From: Mucor racemosus
Lineage: Eukaryota; Mucoromycota; Mucoromycetes; Mucorales; Mucoraceae
DNA: 64,000 bases
Assembly (NCBI GenBank): GCA_027405735.1
Contig: JAPEHQ010000003.1
Coordinates: forward strand, 2,604,001 to 2,668,000
Direction: 5' to 3'
In this document: positions 42,508-54,633 of the stretch, in pieces
Position numbering within the stretch: position 1 is the stretch's first letter
How the letters are laid out: each line of letters starts with the position of its first letter
The notes under the pieces: model-generated
What the model was told of the DNA's origin: nothing
Seen by the model: the letters and a program-made list of their open reading frames with translations, nothing else
Database searches by the model: none
Position numbers and translations under genes: made by a program

Positions 42508-44843
42508 TTATTTCTTTCCAATGACTTTAAAAGTACCGTTTGCCAAGGCTTCGCCAAGATATCCAGTTAAATACCAACCGTCAGCATCCAGAACATCAGA
42601 AGTAGCTGCTTCATCATTATAATAACCACTAAATACGTTATTACCTCTAACCCAAATCTCTCCACGAGGATTAGGAATATCTTCAGCATGCAATGAAAGT
42701 TCAGGAACATCAATTAATTTGATTTCATTACATGGCAATGGGGCACCTTTAGCTTCAGGAGCAGCATTATAATCGTAAAACATGGAAGTAGTAATTGAAG
42801 AAGTAGTTTCAGTTGTATTAAATGCCTGAAGAACTTGAACACTTAAAGTTGCTCTCAAGAAAGTTGCCAAAGCTGGATCAGCATTGTCATCTAATCAATG
42901 AAAAATGTTAAATTTTGGGTTAAAATATTAGAGTTTTTCTCAGTTTCCTACCATTATCAATATAAAGAAGTCTTAAGTTTCCTCCGAATAATGTTTTACG
43001 AATATCTCTGAATACCAACATATCGTATTTACAGTCATCAACCAAACGGCTCTCCTTGAGATAGTCTTCTTTGATGCTATAACCACGCTTGAATAAGAAA
43101 GATTTACCGTAACGTGATTGAATCAATTGCTTGACTTGATGGAGGAAAGCTGGTCCACTAAAATAGGAAAATTGCATTACTAAATCATTGCAAATTCTTC
43201 CTTCAACTTATAGCTTACCTAGCAAAGACAGTGGGCTTGGCCTCTGCAATACGTGAGAGGGATGTAGTAACATCAATGCTTTGCCCATTATCAATCTCAT
43301 CTCCAAATGCAATAGATCCTCCCAATAAACTGAAAATTGCTACCAAAACATGTCCAAATACATTATCTAAATTGTTGATTTGATAAATACAGATCTACAA
43401 ACTCTTTTATTTGGCTTCTTTTACTTACCGATAGGTAAATTCAACATCAATCTATCCTTGGGCGTAACTCTTTGTTGAGGTGGAACAACTAATAAATAGG
43501 AAGCTATAATAAAAGAGAATATATTAATATAATGATATAATTCAGTACCTAGATTTTCATTTTTATATACTTACAAATACTCGAGAGCAAGTTCTACGAT
43601 CAAAGAAAAACTCTTTAATATCCAAAATTTTACCACAGAGTGCATTTCTTACCTTTTGTGTCAATACAACACCATTTTTAGAATCCTACATGAATAGCAA
43701 TGTTTAGTAAATTGTTAATATTTTCTTACATCACATTCAACTAACATTTTGAGAATTGAAATAAATACTGGCGATATCACTTGGAACTAATACAAATTAT
43801 CAACACTTTCATCCATCAAATGTATAACCAAAACACTCAAAATTTACCAACTGTAACAGCTTCAAAATTAGCCGTCTTTCCTTTAGTTTCCAATTCTTCA
43901 AATGACAATAATTCAATTCCAATATCTTGAGCTTGTTTCTTATTTTCAGTTGTTGCTTGACCGAATATAACGACTTTTTTCAAAGAAGACCCTTGCGCAA
44001 GTGATAAAACTCGTTCCAAAAGATCTGAGTCTGTCAACAATACCTTGAGTGAAGTCTTTTGAATAACGTGAGCCAAATGTGTGGTTGATGCAAAAGCTGA
44101 AACAGGCACAGTAACAAGACCATTTCTGTGGCATGCTGTTGATTTATTGTTAATTTTTTATTATATTTCACTCAGGGCAAATCGCTTACCAATTTCAGTG
44201 AGAATTGTGTCTATAATTGAAGCATAAACATTAATATTTTGTAATTTCAACTAGCAGATTTACAACTTACAAAGAGAGTTCTTAGCATAAATACCGACGA
44301 ATGAGTTTTCATTACCGGATTGAGGTACTAATTCAGCAATGGTTCGAAGGCCTTGGTAAACAACTGGAACTCTTTTTCCGATATCGTCTATAGATTTACA
44401 TTAAAATCAGTATTGTTATGTGAAAATTAAGTTCTTTTGTTTTATATATATATATAGATACCATAGCTTGACTAAAATATGTATATGAAATTAGCAACAA
44501 ATCTTTCTAAAATAGGTACATATCAGCTTACGTATCCGGAAATTGCGCCTTGAGCTAAAAACTCTGCAGACTTGTTTTTCTCAATGCCTCCAAGTCTATA
44601 AAACTCGGCCATAGTACGAATAGAGCGATCAAACGTAGAGCAAAGGGGTGTACCCATTGGATACATTCTGGAGCGATACACAGCACTTTCCTCAGGGTGT
44701 CGAAGTCGCGAAACATCTGATTGAGTGTTCAATAACAAGGGATGAATATCGGGGGCTTTTGAATTGCGGACAGATAATAAAGCAGCAGCTCCAACAATTG
44801 AAGTTAATAAAGCGTAACTCAAAGTATCCAACTCAATAGTCAT
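42508..44843 (-). CDS. Acyl-CoA-synthetase-like protein with degraded catalytic motifs (550 aa)
   Basis: Twelve in-frame exons: 44843-44532, 44471-44462, 44387-44271, 44210-44190, 44135-43848, 43786-43746, 43685-43653, 43593-43575, 43503-43429, 43366-43219, 43157-42952, 42890-42508. It follows the long-chain acyl-CoA synthetase layout: N-terminal membrane segment (LLTSIVGAAALLSV), KVLLTDSDL, DNVFGHVLVAIFSLLGGSIAFGD, KYDMLVFRDIRKTLFGGNLRLL, FNTTETTSS, GAPLPCNEIKLIDVPE, and PRGEIWVRGNNVFSGYYND. The ATP P-loop (SGTTG.PKG in active enzymes) is FNSQNDSKNG; the TGD motif is TGYLGE; and the chain stops at KVIGKK, without the C-terminal subdomain of about 130 residues. Frame and splice sites are kept, so it is more likely a pseudoenzyme than random decay, but a young pseudogene is possible. 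Confidence 0.8.
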
Positions 44844-45289
44844 TTTTTTATTAGTTGAATAATCAAGAGAGAAAAAGGGAACAGCGTTGAAATTGTATAT
44901 ATTGTGGGTTGTATAAACCTTCTTCTTACTGTATTTTATGTCTCCGCCTTTGTTCTGTTTTAAATTATCATAATGAAAATATCCTGGTAAGCGAGGCGGT
45001 ATGCGTTCAAAATTACTGCTCGACATTACATTTAAGCAATTAAATGTTATAACGACGTTCAATATTTAATATATAGGGAGATTTTTGACGTTAATGCAAT
45101 CTGTGACCCTAAAATTTAATTCTCCAAAAGGTCAAAATCGACATGTACAAGTGTACAAGGAGGTTTTCTTCGAACTTTCAATCTGTGTATGCACTTTCCG
45201 CTGTATGAAGATTTTCGTAAGTGCATTTGCCATAAAATACTATATCAAATATAATGCATTTAGCCTAAATATACAAAAGCTACATTTGC
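44844..45289. other. Intergenic region upstream of the acyl-CoA-synthetase-like gene
   Basis: Promoter side of the minus-strand gene. No gene seen. A plus-strand frame at 45085-45372 runs into repeat family H and has no recognisable product. Confidence 0.45.
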
Positions 45290-45960
45290 TGCATATTTTG
45301 AAACTTTCAGTCCATTTGGATCAATATTTATTGGTTACAATCATTTTTCCAGTTGCTTTATTTTTTTTTTAAGCAGACGAAGAGACTTTTTTTATTGAAA
45401 CTTGCGCTATACTCCTTCAAAAACAATTGTTAGCTAATAAAATTAAGATATGTTCCTCGTATATCTACTGTGCATTATGTTCAACTTCAAAATTTAATTT
45501 TGAATCATTATTTGATTTTATAAGATTTTTCAAAGAATACCTAAAACAAATCCATACAAGATGGTTTGAACAAGTACCAGTTTTCTTTTTTCCATTTCCA
45601 CATCAACTCGGGAAGGCCAAACCTTTTTCAATCCTGTAGATCCGCTCTAGAAATACATACCAGCTGTAACGGGAAGCCATTTGAGTCCATATTCGTCGAG
45701 AACTGGTGAGTTTACTAACCCTAATAATAAGCGTAGTAAATAGCAGGTAATCAGCTTGTTGTTCAAACTTACCAAATGAACAATGACCCATGAAAGCTGG
45801 TATCAAAAATACTTGTAGTAAATACCTAGTAATACCTATATCCATGAAGAGTGGCAGCTTACTTGGATCAGTATTCATAGAGGTCGTATTTAAATTATTT
45901 TCAATAAAAGTGCGCAGTAAGCTATAGGCGCAGCACTTTGGTGATGATTTTCTCGACACA
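45290..45960 (+). repeat. Repeat family H, copy 2
   Basis: Matches 54045-54475 (CATTTGGATCAA.AT...TTGATTATA-like start, AGTTGCTTTATTTTT, ACTCCTTC.AAAACA..TGTTAGCT, ATTATTTGATTTTATAA, TTCTGTAGATC-like CCTGTAGATC, CATTTGAGTCCATATTCGTCGAGA.CTGG). Its right half also matches 20760-20890. A minus-strand frame (45603-45959) arises from the repeat and is not supported as a gene. Confidence 0.65.
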
Positions 45961-46069
45961 CAGTTGGCTGTGGACGTTGCCCTTTGAGATTAGCGTGTCA
46001 AATATGTGTCCTTACTTTCTACTCCCAAGTAAGGCTGAAAATTATTAGAATCAAAATTCGCTGAGATGG

Positions 46070-47510
46070 GATTTTTGTTATTATTGATTTTTTATGATTA
46101 TAAAAAGTAGGTTTCAAATGGTTTTTAAAATGGATTCCGAATATTTTCGCCCGATATTGAGTCGAATCACGTAAAATATTCAAAGGAGATGTACCTTCAC
46201 TCTATAGGTCATTGGAATCTCTCGGAAAATAGAGATATTAATACCAGAATATAAGTGCATGGGCCAAACATTGGCCAAAGTTTACCAAGGCTACCCTATA
46301 ATTGATTATAAAAAATTAGGAATATAAATTGAGCTATCGATGTTTTGTATTCGCAAGATAGATCCAATTTTAAGCTGCTCCGTATTTTTGTTTCAACGAA
46401 AAAATATTGATTTTTCGTCGAGATAATCAGAATAATAGGGACATATTACAGCTTAAATCTATAGCAACGGGATTCAAAAATTGATTTGAAAAAATGATCG
46501 AAAAATGATCGAAAAATGATTAAAAAAAAATCATTTAATAGCTCATGAACTGCAAAGTAAGTCGACCTAGCGTATTAAATAGTTTTTGTACAGTCTTGGA
46601 TTTTGCATCTATCTAAATAAAAATTAGACAAACATTCCTCATTAAATTGTGCGCAAAATGCAATTAAAATTTTGGAGGTTTTTTGAAGATACATATCATG
46701 TTTTATAAGTATATTTAAAATATAATAAATTAAAATTATGCGCAAAAAAATTATCTATCGATCGAGCTATTGCAAAATCTTTTAGCTGCATTTTTCGTAG
46801 AGAAAACAAGATTTTTGTCCAATTTTTTTCAGATTCAGAATTTGGGATGAGGGTATACAAGGGGAAAATAGAAGCTAGCAATGGAGGTATCTTTTTGTAC
46901 ACATTTTTGAGGATATCTCCACGAAAAATCAATATTTTGAAGAAAACTAAATTGGGTCCAAGAGAACTCAACAAGCTTGATGACATGAATGTAAAAAAGG
47001 CGCTGCTCAATTTAACGAATATTTTGAAATTTACTACAAAAAAGTCAAAAAAAATGAAAAAAATAAAAGTGTTCAGAATTTTTTTGTACTTCAATATGTT
47101 ATAGAGCGCTTTAAAAAAAGTAAGTTTTATTATTAAAAAGTGTTAGTATAACTTAATTTTTTGCAGAGATATTCAGGTTTAAAGTTTTTAATTTTAGCTG
47201 TGAAATACCTGTAAAAATCTGAAACATTAGCACTGAAAAATATATACCAACTGCAAAAAATAGGATATTTCCCGATACTTGCTCTCAGATTAATGTTGAT
47301 TATGTCAGGTACATTGTCATGTAATTTTTTCTTGATGCTAATTAGTGAAAAAATAAGTAGATCAGGAATGAAAAGAATGACCTAGTTTTCAAGGAAAAAG
47401 TAGTGAATTTTACCTGTTTTGAGCCTTTCGTGAGATATAAAATAAATTTAAGAACAAGTAACATAATGCGACTAATTGATATATATTTAACAGTGTCTAA
47501 GGTATATCCT
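46070..47510 (+). repeat. Repeat family E, copy 2
   Basis: Collinear with 21520-22900 and 62930-64000, same orientation. Shared: TTTTCGCCCGATATTGAGTCGAATCA, TATTAATACCAGAATATAAGTGCA, TTTTTCGTCGAGATAATCA.AATAATA, GAACTGCAAAGTAAGTCGACC, TTTTTCGTAGAGAAAACAAGATTTTTGTCC, and GGGATGAGGGTATACAAGGGGAAAAT-like sequence. It lacks the family F part on its left. Confidence 0.7.
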
Positions 47511-48473
47511 TAGAGGTGTTTGGTATGAGGCCAACTTTTCTCAAGCTGGTTTTTTTGAACGCTATCTCTCTTTTGTATATTTGAGTATATTAACGAAGTA
47601 TTAATGACCCCGCTATCTAGCTTTTACAAATTGTCGATTAATTGGTAACCACCTGGTTAAGTTTTTGTCCTGTAGTGTGTATTAAAATAGGTTCTTGGTC
47701 AATATATATAACAGTGCTTCCTATCAGTAACTATGAGGAACTTGTAAAATAACGGCCATCAGATTACAAATTTGCCGATATAACAAGCTTCTAGATTCTT
47801 TAGATAATTTTTGTCTTAAATATGAAAGCGCCCCCCCCCCTCACATTACATCGGTAGTGAATGTGGTCATTTGATCCATGCGGGTCAATCAATTAGGCTG
47901 TAAACTCCATCCAACCTTGTACCACCACATCAAGGTCTTAAATTTCAAATTTGATCACATGGATTATGGATATACTATATCATTACTGCTTGCAAACATT
48001 TAACCAGGACAGCACTGAAATTACGTAACTTTTCACATGTGCTACCAAACCAGTTTGTTTTGTTGACAAGTATGTACCTTTTAAGACATCATGATAAGAA
48101 GCGAAAAATAAAATGTAGATAATTGCTTATTGTTTATTTATTCAATTTTTTGAAGGACTAATTGATTTCAATTGGTAAGAAAAGATAAGCAATAGTTCAA
48201 AAGAGAAGCGATAACTAAAAAGACATGCAATGGCTAAAAAATCATGCTTGCAAAAACCAACTACGCATTTTTTATAAATTGCACCACGAGGATTGAAGCT
48301 AAGAATTATGTTTACCCTACATAAATACAAAATGTTGATAATAAATGTTTGTCTTTCTTTCTTTACTTTAGTTTAGTTTATCTTTTATATTTCCTTGTAA
48401 TCGACATTTCCGAAAACTATAATAACACCCCCTTTTTGTCAAATTCCTCAGATAAATCAACAGCAAATATACA
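47511..48473. other. Intergenic region, no gene seen
   Basis: Includes a C run at about 47829-47840 and the AT-rich promoter region of the ceramidase gene. No gene or repeat copy identified. Confidence 0.45.
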
Positions 48474-51127
48474 ATGATAAACATATTTGCGATATTAACG
48501 CTTATTTTAGCGTCGACAGTGTGTAGTTATCGTATCGGTACTGGCATAGCCGATATTACTGGACCGGTTGCACAAGTCATGCTGATGGGATACGCAGAAA
48601 TGGGGCAGACAGGACAAGGAATCCTCCAAAGACTTTGGGCTCGAGCATTTATTGTACAAGATGGAGATGATCGCATCGTGTTTGTTAACACTGATACCCA
48701 ATCAATGGGTGATATCTTAAAAAAGCGAGTTGTAGAAGCATTAAAAGCTAAATATGGGCTTCTATATACCGAGAAAAATATCATGATATCTAGTACACAC
48801 TCACATAGTGGTATGGGTGGTTATTTACAATATAGTAAGTATATAATTTAATACGTGCAGTATTAGTTTGATGGATTGAGCAATAATAAACAAAATAAAA
48901 AAGCATTATATGAATTTGCAGCTTTAGGCTGGATTGAAGAAACAGCAAAGCCTATGGTAGATGGTATACTGCAGTCCATCGTCAATGCACATGATAACCT
49001 TGAGGATGGATCACTTGCACTTTCTCAGGGGGAATTATTAAACACAAATATCAACAGATCGCCACAAGCATATATGATGAACCCTAAAGAAGAGCGATCA
49101 TTTTATAAATATGATGTTGATAAAACCATGACAGTTCTAAGCTTCAAGAATGAATCAGGTGATGGTCTAGGCCTCATTAGTTGGTATATATGCTGCAATT
49201 ATATTAATTTATGTGGCTATATAATACTAATGTTTTTATTAGGTTTGCTGTACATGGAGTATCTGTCAACAATACAAACAAGTTAGTCAATGGTGACAAC
49301 AAAGGATATGCTGCCTATTTGACGGAAAACATGGTGAATAATGGAAAATACAGCCGTGGTAAATTTGTGGCTGCCTTTGCCCAGAGTAATGAAGGAGATG
49401 TGAGCCCAAATACATTGGGGGCTTTCTGTACGGGGACTGATACGCCTTGTGATGGAACTCGCGACTCAAAATGTCCCAATGGCAGTAAATGTATTGGCAG
49501 GTAACACATACAATCATGCTTTTATGAAGCAGAATGAATTTAATTGAAACTCATTTTTGAAAAAGGGGGCCTGCATGGCCAAAGAGTGATTTACAATCAA
49601 ATCGAATCATTGGTGAAAATCAAGCATTCAAAGCATTAGAATTATATCACGCTAGATTATCAGCACAGCCAGTACGAGGAAAGATTGATTTTGTTCAACG
49701 CTATTGGGATATTACAAAATCTACCGTTATAGATGAAAACGGAGATCAGCATCAACTTTGTTATCCCGCAATGGTAAACCAAACAAAAAAAGGAGGTTAT
49801 GATACCATGTTACTTACACACATATTTAGGGCTATGCTTTTGGTAATATATAATCATTTTTAATAGGTAAATAACAATTCATTAAAAAGAGATATCTTTA
49901 ATAAATAGCTGCTGGAACTACCGATGGCCCTGCTATGAATGGGTTTTATCAGAACACAACAAAAGGAACATTTGGTTGGAATATGATCAAAAATATTATA
50001 CAAAAACCAACTGAATCACAGAAATTATGTCAATCTCCAAAACCAATCTTATTAGACACTGGGGAAATTAAAACTTTACATCCTTGGCAGCCAGAAATAT
50101 TAGATATCCAATTATTTCGTATTGGGAACGTCTTTATATACGCAGTTCCATCAGAGTTTACCACAATGAGTGGAAGAAGATTGAGAGGATCTATTAAAAA
50201 ATCATTGATAAAACACCATTTGGGTGATCAGGAAACTGTAATTATTCATTCAGGACCTGCTAATGGATATGCAGTACGTATATGAACATGTTTTGTAGAG
50301 AATTACACAGACTTATATTTTTGTGTAAAATAGTCTTATTGCGCAACGTTTGAAGAATACCAGCATCAAAGATATGAAGGAGCATCGGTAATTATCAATA
50401 TGAAACATTTCATATACATACATCACATTATATTTAATGACTAGTTAGACTCCATATGGACCTCATACATTGCAAGCATACATGGAAGCTTTTGATGAAT
50501 TAGTCTACATGATGGCAAATCCTAACAATCACACTATAAAATCAGAAAAGCTACCAGACTATACAAAGCAAGGATTCAATTTTTCGCCTAAATACCGATC
50601 AGATCAGCCGCACATGTTTCGATCTTTTGGAGATGTCCTTAAAGATGTCTCTGGATATTATAGCAAAAGAACATTACCTACTCCATTTATTGTGTCTGCA
50701 ACCTTTGTTGCAGGCAATCCTCGAAATGATCCAATGCTTGGTAAGACTTTTTTAACTGTAGAGAAAAAAGATGATGACAATCAATGGAAAGTGATTAGAA
50801 CAGATAATGATTACGATACTAGGTAGCATCAGAAATTTATTTTTTAGACTATGAATCTCTAATTGATTATTCTTTAAAGATTTATTTGGAAATATAAGCA
50901 TCAACTACTAGGCATGTCAGAAGCTACAGTCGAGTGGCATGTTTCAAATAATATTGAACCAGGGATCTATCGCTTAGGTTATATGGGAAATAGTAGAGCA
51001 ACATTTAGCAAGTAAGCTTCTCTTTTTTGAAATCATAGAATTTACAATTTGACTAATGCAATTATAAAGGAAAATTGTTCCACATAGTGGCTACTCGAGT
51101 GAATTTGAAATAAGCAACATGTATTAG
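48474..51127 (+). CDS. Neutral/alkaline ceramidase (700 aa)
   Basis: Hydrolyses ceramide to sphingosine and fatty acid. Ten exons: 48474-48834, 48904-49183, 49243-49500, 49566-49773, 49830-49842, 49909-50273, 50334-50387, 50449-50822, 50880-51011, 51070-51127; exon 5 is only 13 bp. Signal peptide MINIFAILTLILASTVCS. Catalytic domain: IGTGIADITGPVAQVMLMGYA, SSTHSHSGMGGYLQY (zinc His), NTNINRSPQAYMMNP, ISWFAVHGVSVNNTNKLVNGDNKGYAAY, and the nucleophile in GDVSPN. Further blocks: FIYAVPSEFTTMSGRRLR, SYCATFEEYQHQRYEGASTPYGPHTLQAY, and the C-terminal Ig-like domain with ATFVAGNPRNDP. The first intron acceptor was set at 48903 because it alone keeps frame and family sequence. Confidence 0.93.
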
Positions 51128-52102
51128 TGGAAAATGGGGCAGTTTTGTCATACTATGAGTTTATACATACATACAAATTATATATAGTTTTATACATACC
51201 ATGAATAAATAAATATCGAAATAAAAAAATATGTAAATGTAAAGTATCATATGCAGTTTAAGATTCCTTGATGTTTGCTAAAAGCACCATTTGAGATCTT
51301 CCTGAAATATTCTTTGATGGTCTTATGTTATAGTTTTTTCAGTTGGAAAAAATTGAATAATTTTCAGACGAATGAAGTTTTAGTCTATTAAAATACATAT
51401 ATAGCTTTTAAAGCAATGAATTAGATCTAAACATTGATACTATACTTTTTGTTTAAAATTATTTCTAGTTTCTTTGAGAGAAAACTCCAGATGGATCAAG
51501 TTGATTAATATTTTCAGATTTCAGTTTCTCAACACCAGAGTCCAAAAGCGCATTATATCCACTTTGGCATTGAATAAAATCAAATGGAATGAAAACTTGC
51601 ATAAAGCATTATCAGCCAACAGCCATTATATTCTCAAATTCAAATCGTACTACAGTTACAAATATCGATCACAGAAATTGCAAGTTCCTATCTTCAGTAT
51701 GTTTACTGACAAGTGTCTAGAAGATCATGACCCTTATCTTGTCTGGGTAAAATGTCTGAATGAACATGGCCAGGTTTCAAATTTAAATACGAAAATATCC
51801 TGCTTTGCCGGTATACATACCCCCCTCCTCCTCCTTTCTCTCTCCCACCATCTAATCCTAAATCCATTCATAATTCTTACTTTCTTGCAATGCACAGAAT
51901 AAAATAAAGTTGCCCGTATATTAAACTAAACAAGTGAACTTTATTATGTCAAAAATTGTGTGTTGATTTCTTGTTGATATTAATATTTCAAAAATTTTGA
52001 TGTGGTTGAATGCGGCCGTCTAGTATCGCATTGAGTGCATGTAATGTGCGTGTATATATATATAAAAAAAAGAGGGAGAAAAAAGCTGAAATTTGTATGA
52101 AT
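51128..52102. other. Intergenic region with a doubtful 142-codon frame
   Basis: A plus-strand frame from 51474 to 51902 encodes 142 residues (MRENSRWIKLINIFR...LTFLQCTE) with fairly even composition, longer than most chance frames here. No homologue was recognised and no splice partner seen, so it may be a gene remnant. Confidence 0.35.
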
Positions 52103-52637
52103 TTAATCTACAATCAAATCCTTGACATCCCAATCTTCAAAAGTTTGGTCGGGAAGGAAACGTCTAACAATGAGAGGAACTTTCTTCTCTCGTAATTCTT
52201 TCATAGCGATGACTAATGCATCAGATTCTCCATCAAGTTCAACCATGACAGGAGCGTTTAAACTAAGTTAAAGAATGAGTTTTCATTAAAGATTATAGAC
52301 CGGAAATGACATTATACCTGATTTGAAGAGCACGAGTACCTAAAATTCTTGCTCTTTCATATCTTGTCATATAAGGAGTTGTTTGCTTCACTTTACTTTC
52401 TGTGGGCTCAACCTCAACGCCTTTCTCGAGAATCATGACATTGTCTTGCTCTCCCATCTAAATAGCAAAGTTAACAATTAATTGAATGTATCCACATGCC
52501 ACATTTTGTATGGTTTCATTTTGCACATTGCAGTAAATAATGAAATCAATAACTTACGGTGATACTATAATAAGATAAAAATAAGTATACAACGTTTTTC
52601 TAATTGACTTTTGCTGCTCTTACTCTTGGTTTGACAT
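52103..52637 (-). CDS. RPB6: RNA polymerase subunit RPB6 (ABC23), shared by Pol I, II and III
   Basis: Small core subunit. Exons 52457-52318 and 52262-52103 give [16 protein letters not shown], then [60 protein letters not shown], and WDVKDLIVD, the conserved C-terminal two thirds of the family, 99 residues. Two further small exons (52637-52624, coding MSNQ plus GA; and 52564-52558, 7 bp, TATCACC) sit between good splice signals, keep frame, and would give 106 residues. I favour the longer form. The acidic N-terminal tail common in other eukaryotes is short or absent here. Confidence 0.9.
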
Positions 52638-54044
52638 TGTTCTATGCGTATATTTATTTGAACAATGATGGAAATAGAATTGGTTTAAACAATTCGAGTG
52701 GGTTACAGAAAAAAAAAAGTACAAGCCCCTATGGCGTGACATTTTTTCATCTTCATGCTATACTACTATATACTTCTGTACCTGAGTCATTATCAATCCC
52801 GCTCATGGAATCGATGCTCAATATCCTTATGTTTATTTATGAAGGCAATCAAAAGTATGTGCTAAATCCCTGTCAATAAATCTTTTAATAGTATAAACAT
52901 TTATATTCAGTGTCAGATGAAAAAATCATATTAAATACTGAGCCAAATTTTTTTGAAATTATGTCCATCGACTGTATTATGAGTGCGCATAATGTATTCT
53001 TAGAATGTATACTGCAAATAATTCAACAAGTTAGCACACAATACATCTCGTTGTTTATCTGTATTTACAGATAATAATATATATAAAATTATTCAATTGT
53101 TTTGTCTATCTTGCCCAAATATTGAGATTTTTCAGAATTCATTAGAGGATGACATGATATATAAATGGCCGATTTTTAGTTTCGGTTGTTTATTCGTTCA
53201 AACCTCAAACAAGTTGAATCTTATGGTACTATATCCATACTTGGGGTTGGTGCTTTGAAAATGTAATAGTTTGATAAGGATTTACAAAAAAAAAGTACGT
53301 ACATACATCAAATAAAAAAACGTTTACATGCTTTACAAATGATTTTCCGTATATTATAACCCAAAATTGTACTAAACTGTTCTTTAAGTGTCGAGAAAAA
53401 ATTCTTTGAATTCACTGTGTAAAGTATGTCAAAAATATAAAGAACGGAAAAATCTTTCATAGTGTACATGACCAATCGATAAGCTTATACTATGTACCGT
53501 AGATGCTCAAACATACGGCTAAATAAAGTAGAGTTATAGGAAGCCAATAATCAGTTTTAGCATTTTGCATTCTCGATAAATCTATCAAAAATTTGCATTT
53601 TTTGAGAATTTAAAGAAACTGTTCAGTAGTTGGAGCTTAGATTTATCTACTATTTGCTTTAGCATAAACTGCTGGCCATCTAATAAAGTAACTCATTCAA
53701 GAAACAAGGGTTTATGGTATTCTGGTATTTATTTGCTTACGGTTATTTGAATCATTATCTAAAATTCGACGGGTTTTTTTTTAAAATAGAAGTAGCACAC
53801 ATCACGCTACAACTTTGATTATACATAAGGAGGATGTGCACTTGTTGATTTTGATAGTTGCCATTGCCATATATGCTGACTTTTGCTGATTTGGCTGTAT
53901 TTCTAATTTGAAATGGTCTACTAATCTCCAAAGCCCACTCGAAAAAAGTAGCCGCTTGATCTCTCAGATTTAACCAGAAAATCAATAGGATGATAAACAA
54001 TTTATTCTGGATACAGTTACAGTGGTAGAATATAATTTGAAACT
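52638..54044. other. Intergenic AT-rich region
   Basis: No gene recognised. A minus-strand frame at 53755-54189 (144 codons) reads into repeat family H and is not supported. Several T and A runs. Confidence 0.4.
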
Positions 54045-54475
54045 TTTGTCCCATTTGGATCAAGATACATTGATTATATACAAGCATTTTTTTAGTTGCT
54101 TTATTATTTTTTAAACAGTAGGAAGAAAGATTTCCTTGAAAAACGTTTGCTAAACTCCTTCGAAAACAGCTGTTAGCTGTTAAAGTCAAAATATGTTATT
54201 TGTATATTTACTGCGCATTAAGTGCAACTTCAAAGTTCCATTTCAAACCATTATTTGATTTTATAAAAATTTTCACAGAATATCTGAAATAATCCTTACA
54301 AAATACTTTCAACAAGTGCACATTTTCATTTCTCCATTTTCACAGCAACTTAGGGAGGCTGCAACTTTTGCAATTCTGTAGATCAATACTAGACATACCT
54401 ATCATTGCAACGGAAGCTCATTTGGATGCATATTCGGCGAGGCCTGGAGAACTTACTGATCTTAGTAGGTGATGT
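54045..54475 (+). repeat. Repeat family H, copy 3
   Basis: About 430 bp collinear with 45290-45730: CATTTGGATCAAGATACATTGATTATA, AGTTGCTTTATTATTTTTTAA, GCTAAACTCCTTCGAAAACAGCTGTTAGCTG, ATTATTTGATTTTATAAA, TTCTGTAGATC, and GGATGCATATTCGGCGAG. It ends at the LTR-like piece that precedes the palindrome. Confidence 0.65.
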
Positions 54476-54504
54476 AAATTGAATTGCACACGATGTGGAA
54501 TAAA

Positions 54505-54585
54505 TAATAATGCAAGGAGAAATGTATGATTTAATGAGGGAACTTGTTGAATTAAACCGTACACAAAAATTTAGGAAAATATTTA
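54505..54585. repeat. Fragment of LTR family D
   Basis: GCAAGGAGAAATGTATGATTTAATGAGGGAACTTGTTGAATTAAACCGTACACAAAAAT-like sequence matches the solo LTR at 59254-59689 near its left end (about 59288-59350). It stops where family B sequence begins, marking the truncated outer edge of the left palindrome arm. Confidence 0.6.
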
Positions 54586-54633
54586 TTTAAAAGCAGTATT
54601 GCAGTGCCTGAACTATAAATTAAGCAAAATAGG

